A DNA stretch of 64,000 nt from Palsa-1033 sp963735455. Its GTDB lineage: Bacteria > Chloroflexota > Limnocylindria > Limnocylindrales > CSP1-4. Shown in pieces: positions 63,992 through 64,000 of the stretch (its first letter is position 1; every line of letters begins with the position of its first letter). The notes beneath the pieces were generated by a model. The model saw only the letters and a program-made list of their open reading frames with translations. It was not told the DNA's origin and did not search any database. Where the stretch lies: contig CAVTKZ010000003.1 in assembly GCA_963735455.1 (NCBI GenBank), forward strand, positions 124,001-188,000, given 5' to 3'. The translations under genes were made by a program, and so were the position numbers.

Positions 63992-64000
63992 GACCAGTCC

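Overview
The window is very GC-rich, densely packed bacterial chromosomal DNA. There are no rRNA or tRNA genes, insertion sequences, phage genes or CRISPR arrays that I can see. The gene mix suggests a high-GC member of the Chloroflexota, perhaps the Limnocylindria/Ellin6529 side. It includes an HspR-type heat-shock regulator in front of lon, a CbpA-like J-protein and clpB, PspC/toastrack membrane proteins, a MidA/NDUFAF7-like methyltransferase beside a nuo operon, and many ATGA/GTGA-coupled starts. The phylum is inferred from style and content, not from a marker gene.

Layout: (1) 1-7.1 kb, minus strand: a complex I operon in the order nuoA, B, C, D, H, then an unusual electron-input end (a NuoI-NuoE hybrid protein, a NuoF-like protein with altered motifs, and a Fer2-GltD-like flavoprotein cut by the window edge). 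(2) 7.4-9.7 kb: a MidA-type methyltransferase and an unknown protein, both broken by frameshifts. (3) 9.7-14.9 kb: folK, glpX, purH, a small membrane protein, a cupin and a Nudix hydrolase. (4) 14.9-22.2 kb: the heat-shock operon hspR-lon-cbpA-clpB. (5) 22.3-24.9 kb: a three-gene toastrack/PspC/LiaF-like envelope operon. (6) 25.1-29.0 kb: two TrkA-type RCK proteins, a Usp protein and a KimA-like K+ importer. (7) 29.1-35.4 kb: a phosphoesterase, rsmG, an orphan histidine kinase, csoR with its own operator, a nuclease-like gene coupled to hpt, and two membrane proteins. (8) 35.4-40.7 kb: livKHMGF amino-acid ABC importer. (9) 41.1-50.0 kb: a GNAT protein, a NYN-domain protein with an RGG tail, holB, acyP, an SDR, a nuclease-like locus, an acyl-ACP thioesterase and a GGDEF/HD-GYP protein. 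(10) 50.4-58.0 kb: glpK-glpA-glpB-glpC, a PanE-like reductase and plsY. (11) 58.1-64.0 kb: a PAS-GAF-EAL protein, DUF1003, a lipoprotein, DoxX and a secreted PQQ-type sugar dehydrogenase.

The main functional links are respiration (nuo with its likely assembly methyltransferase), protein quality control under one HspR regulator, K+ homeostasis, branched-chain amino-acid uptake, and a glycerol-3-phosphate block that joins oxidation (GlpABC) to phospholipid synthesis (PlsY).

Two things need care. Many genes at 4.2-9.7 kb and 43.9-50.5 kb are interrupted by single-base frameshifts, nearly all of them one extra base. This looks like a sequence-quality problem rather than gene decay, and I give each such gene as one feature. 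Second, several genes start 6-9 nt after a TANACT-like -10 box, which suggests leaderless transcripts.
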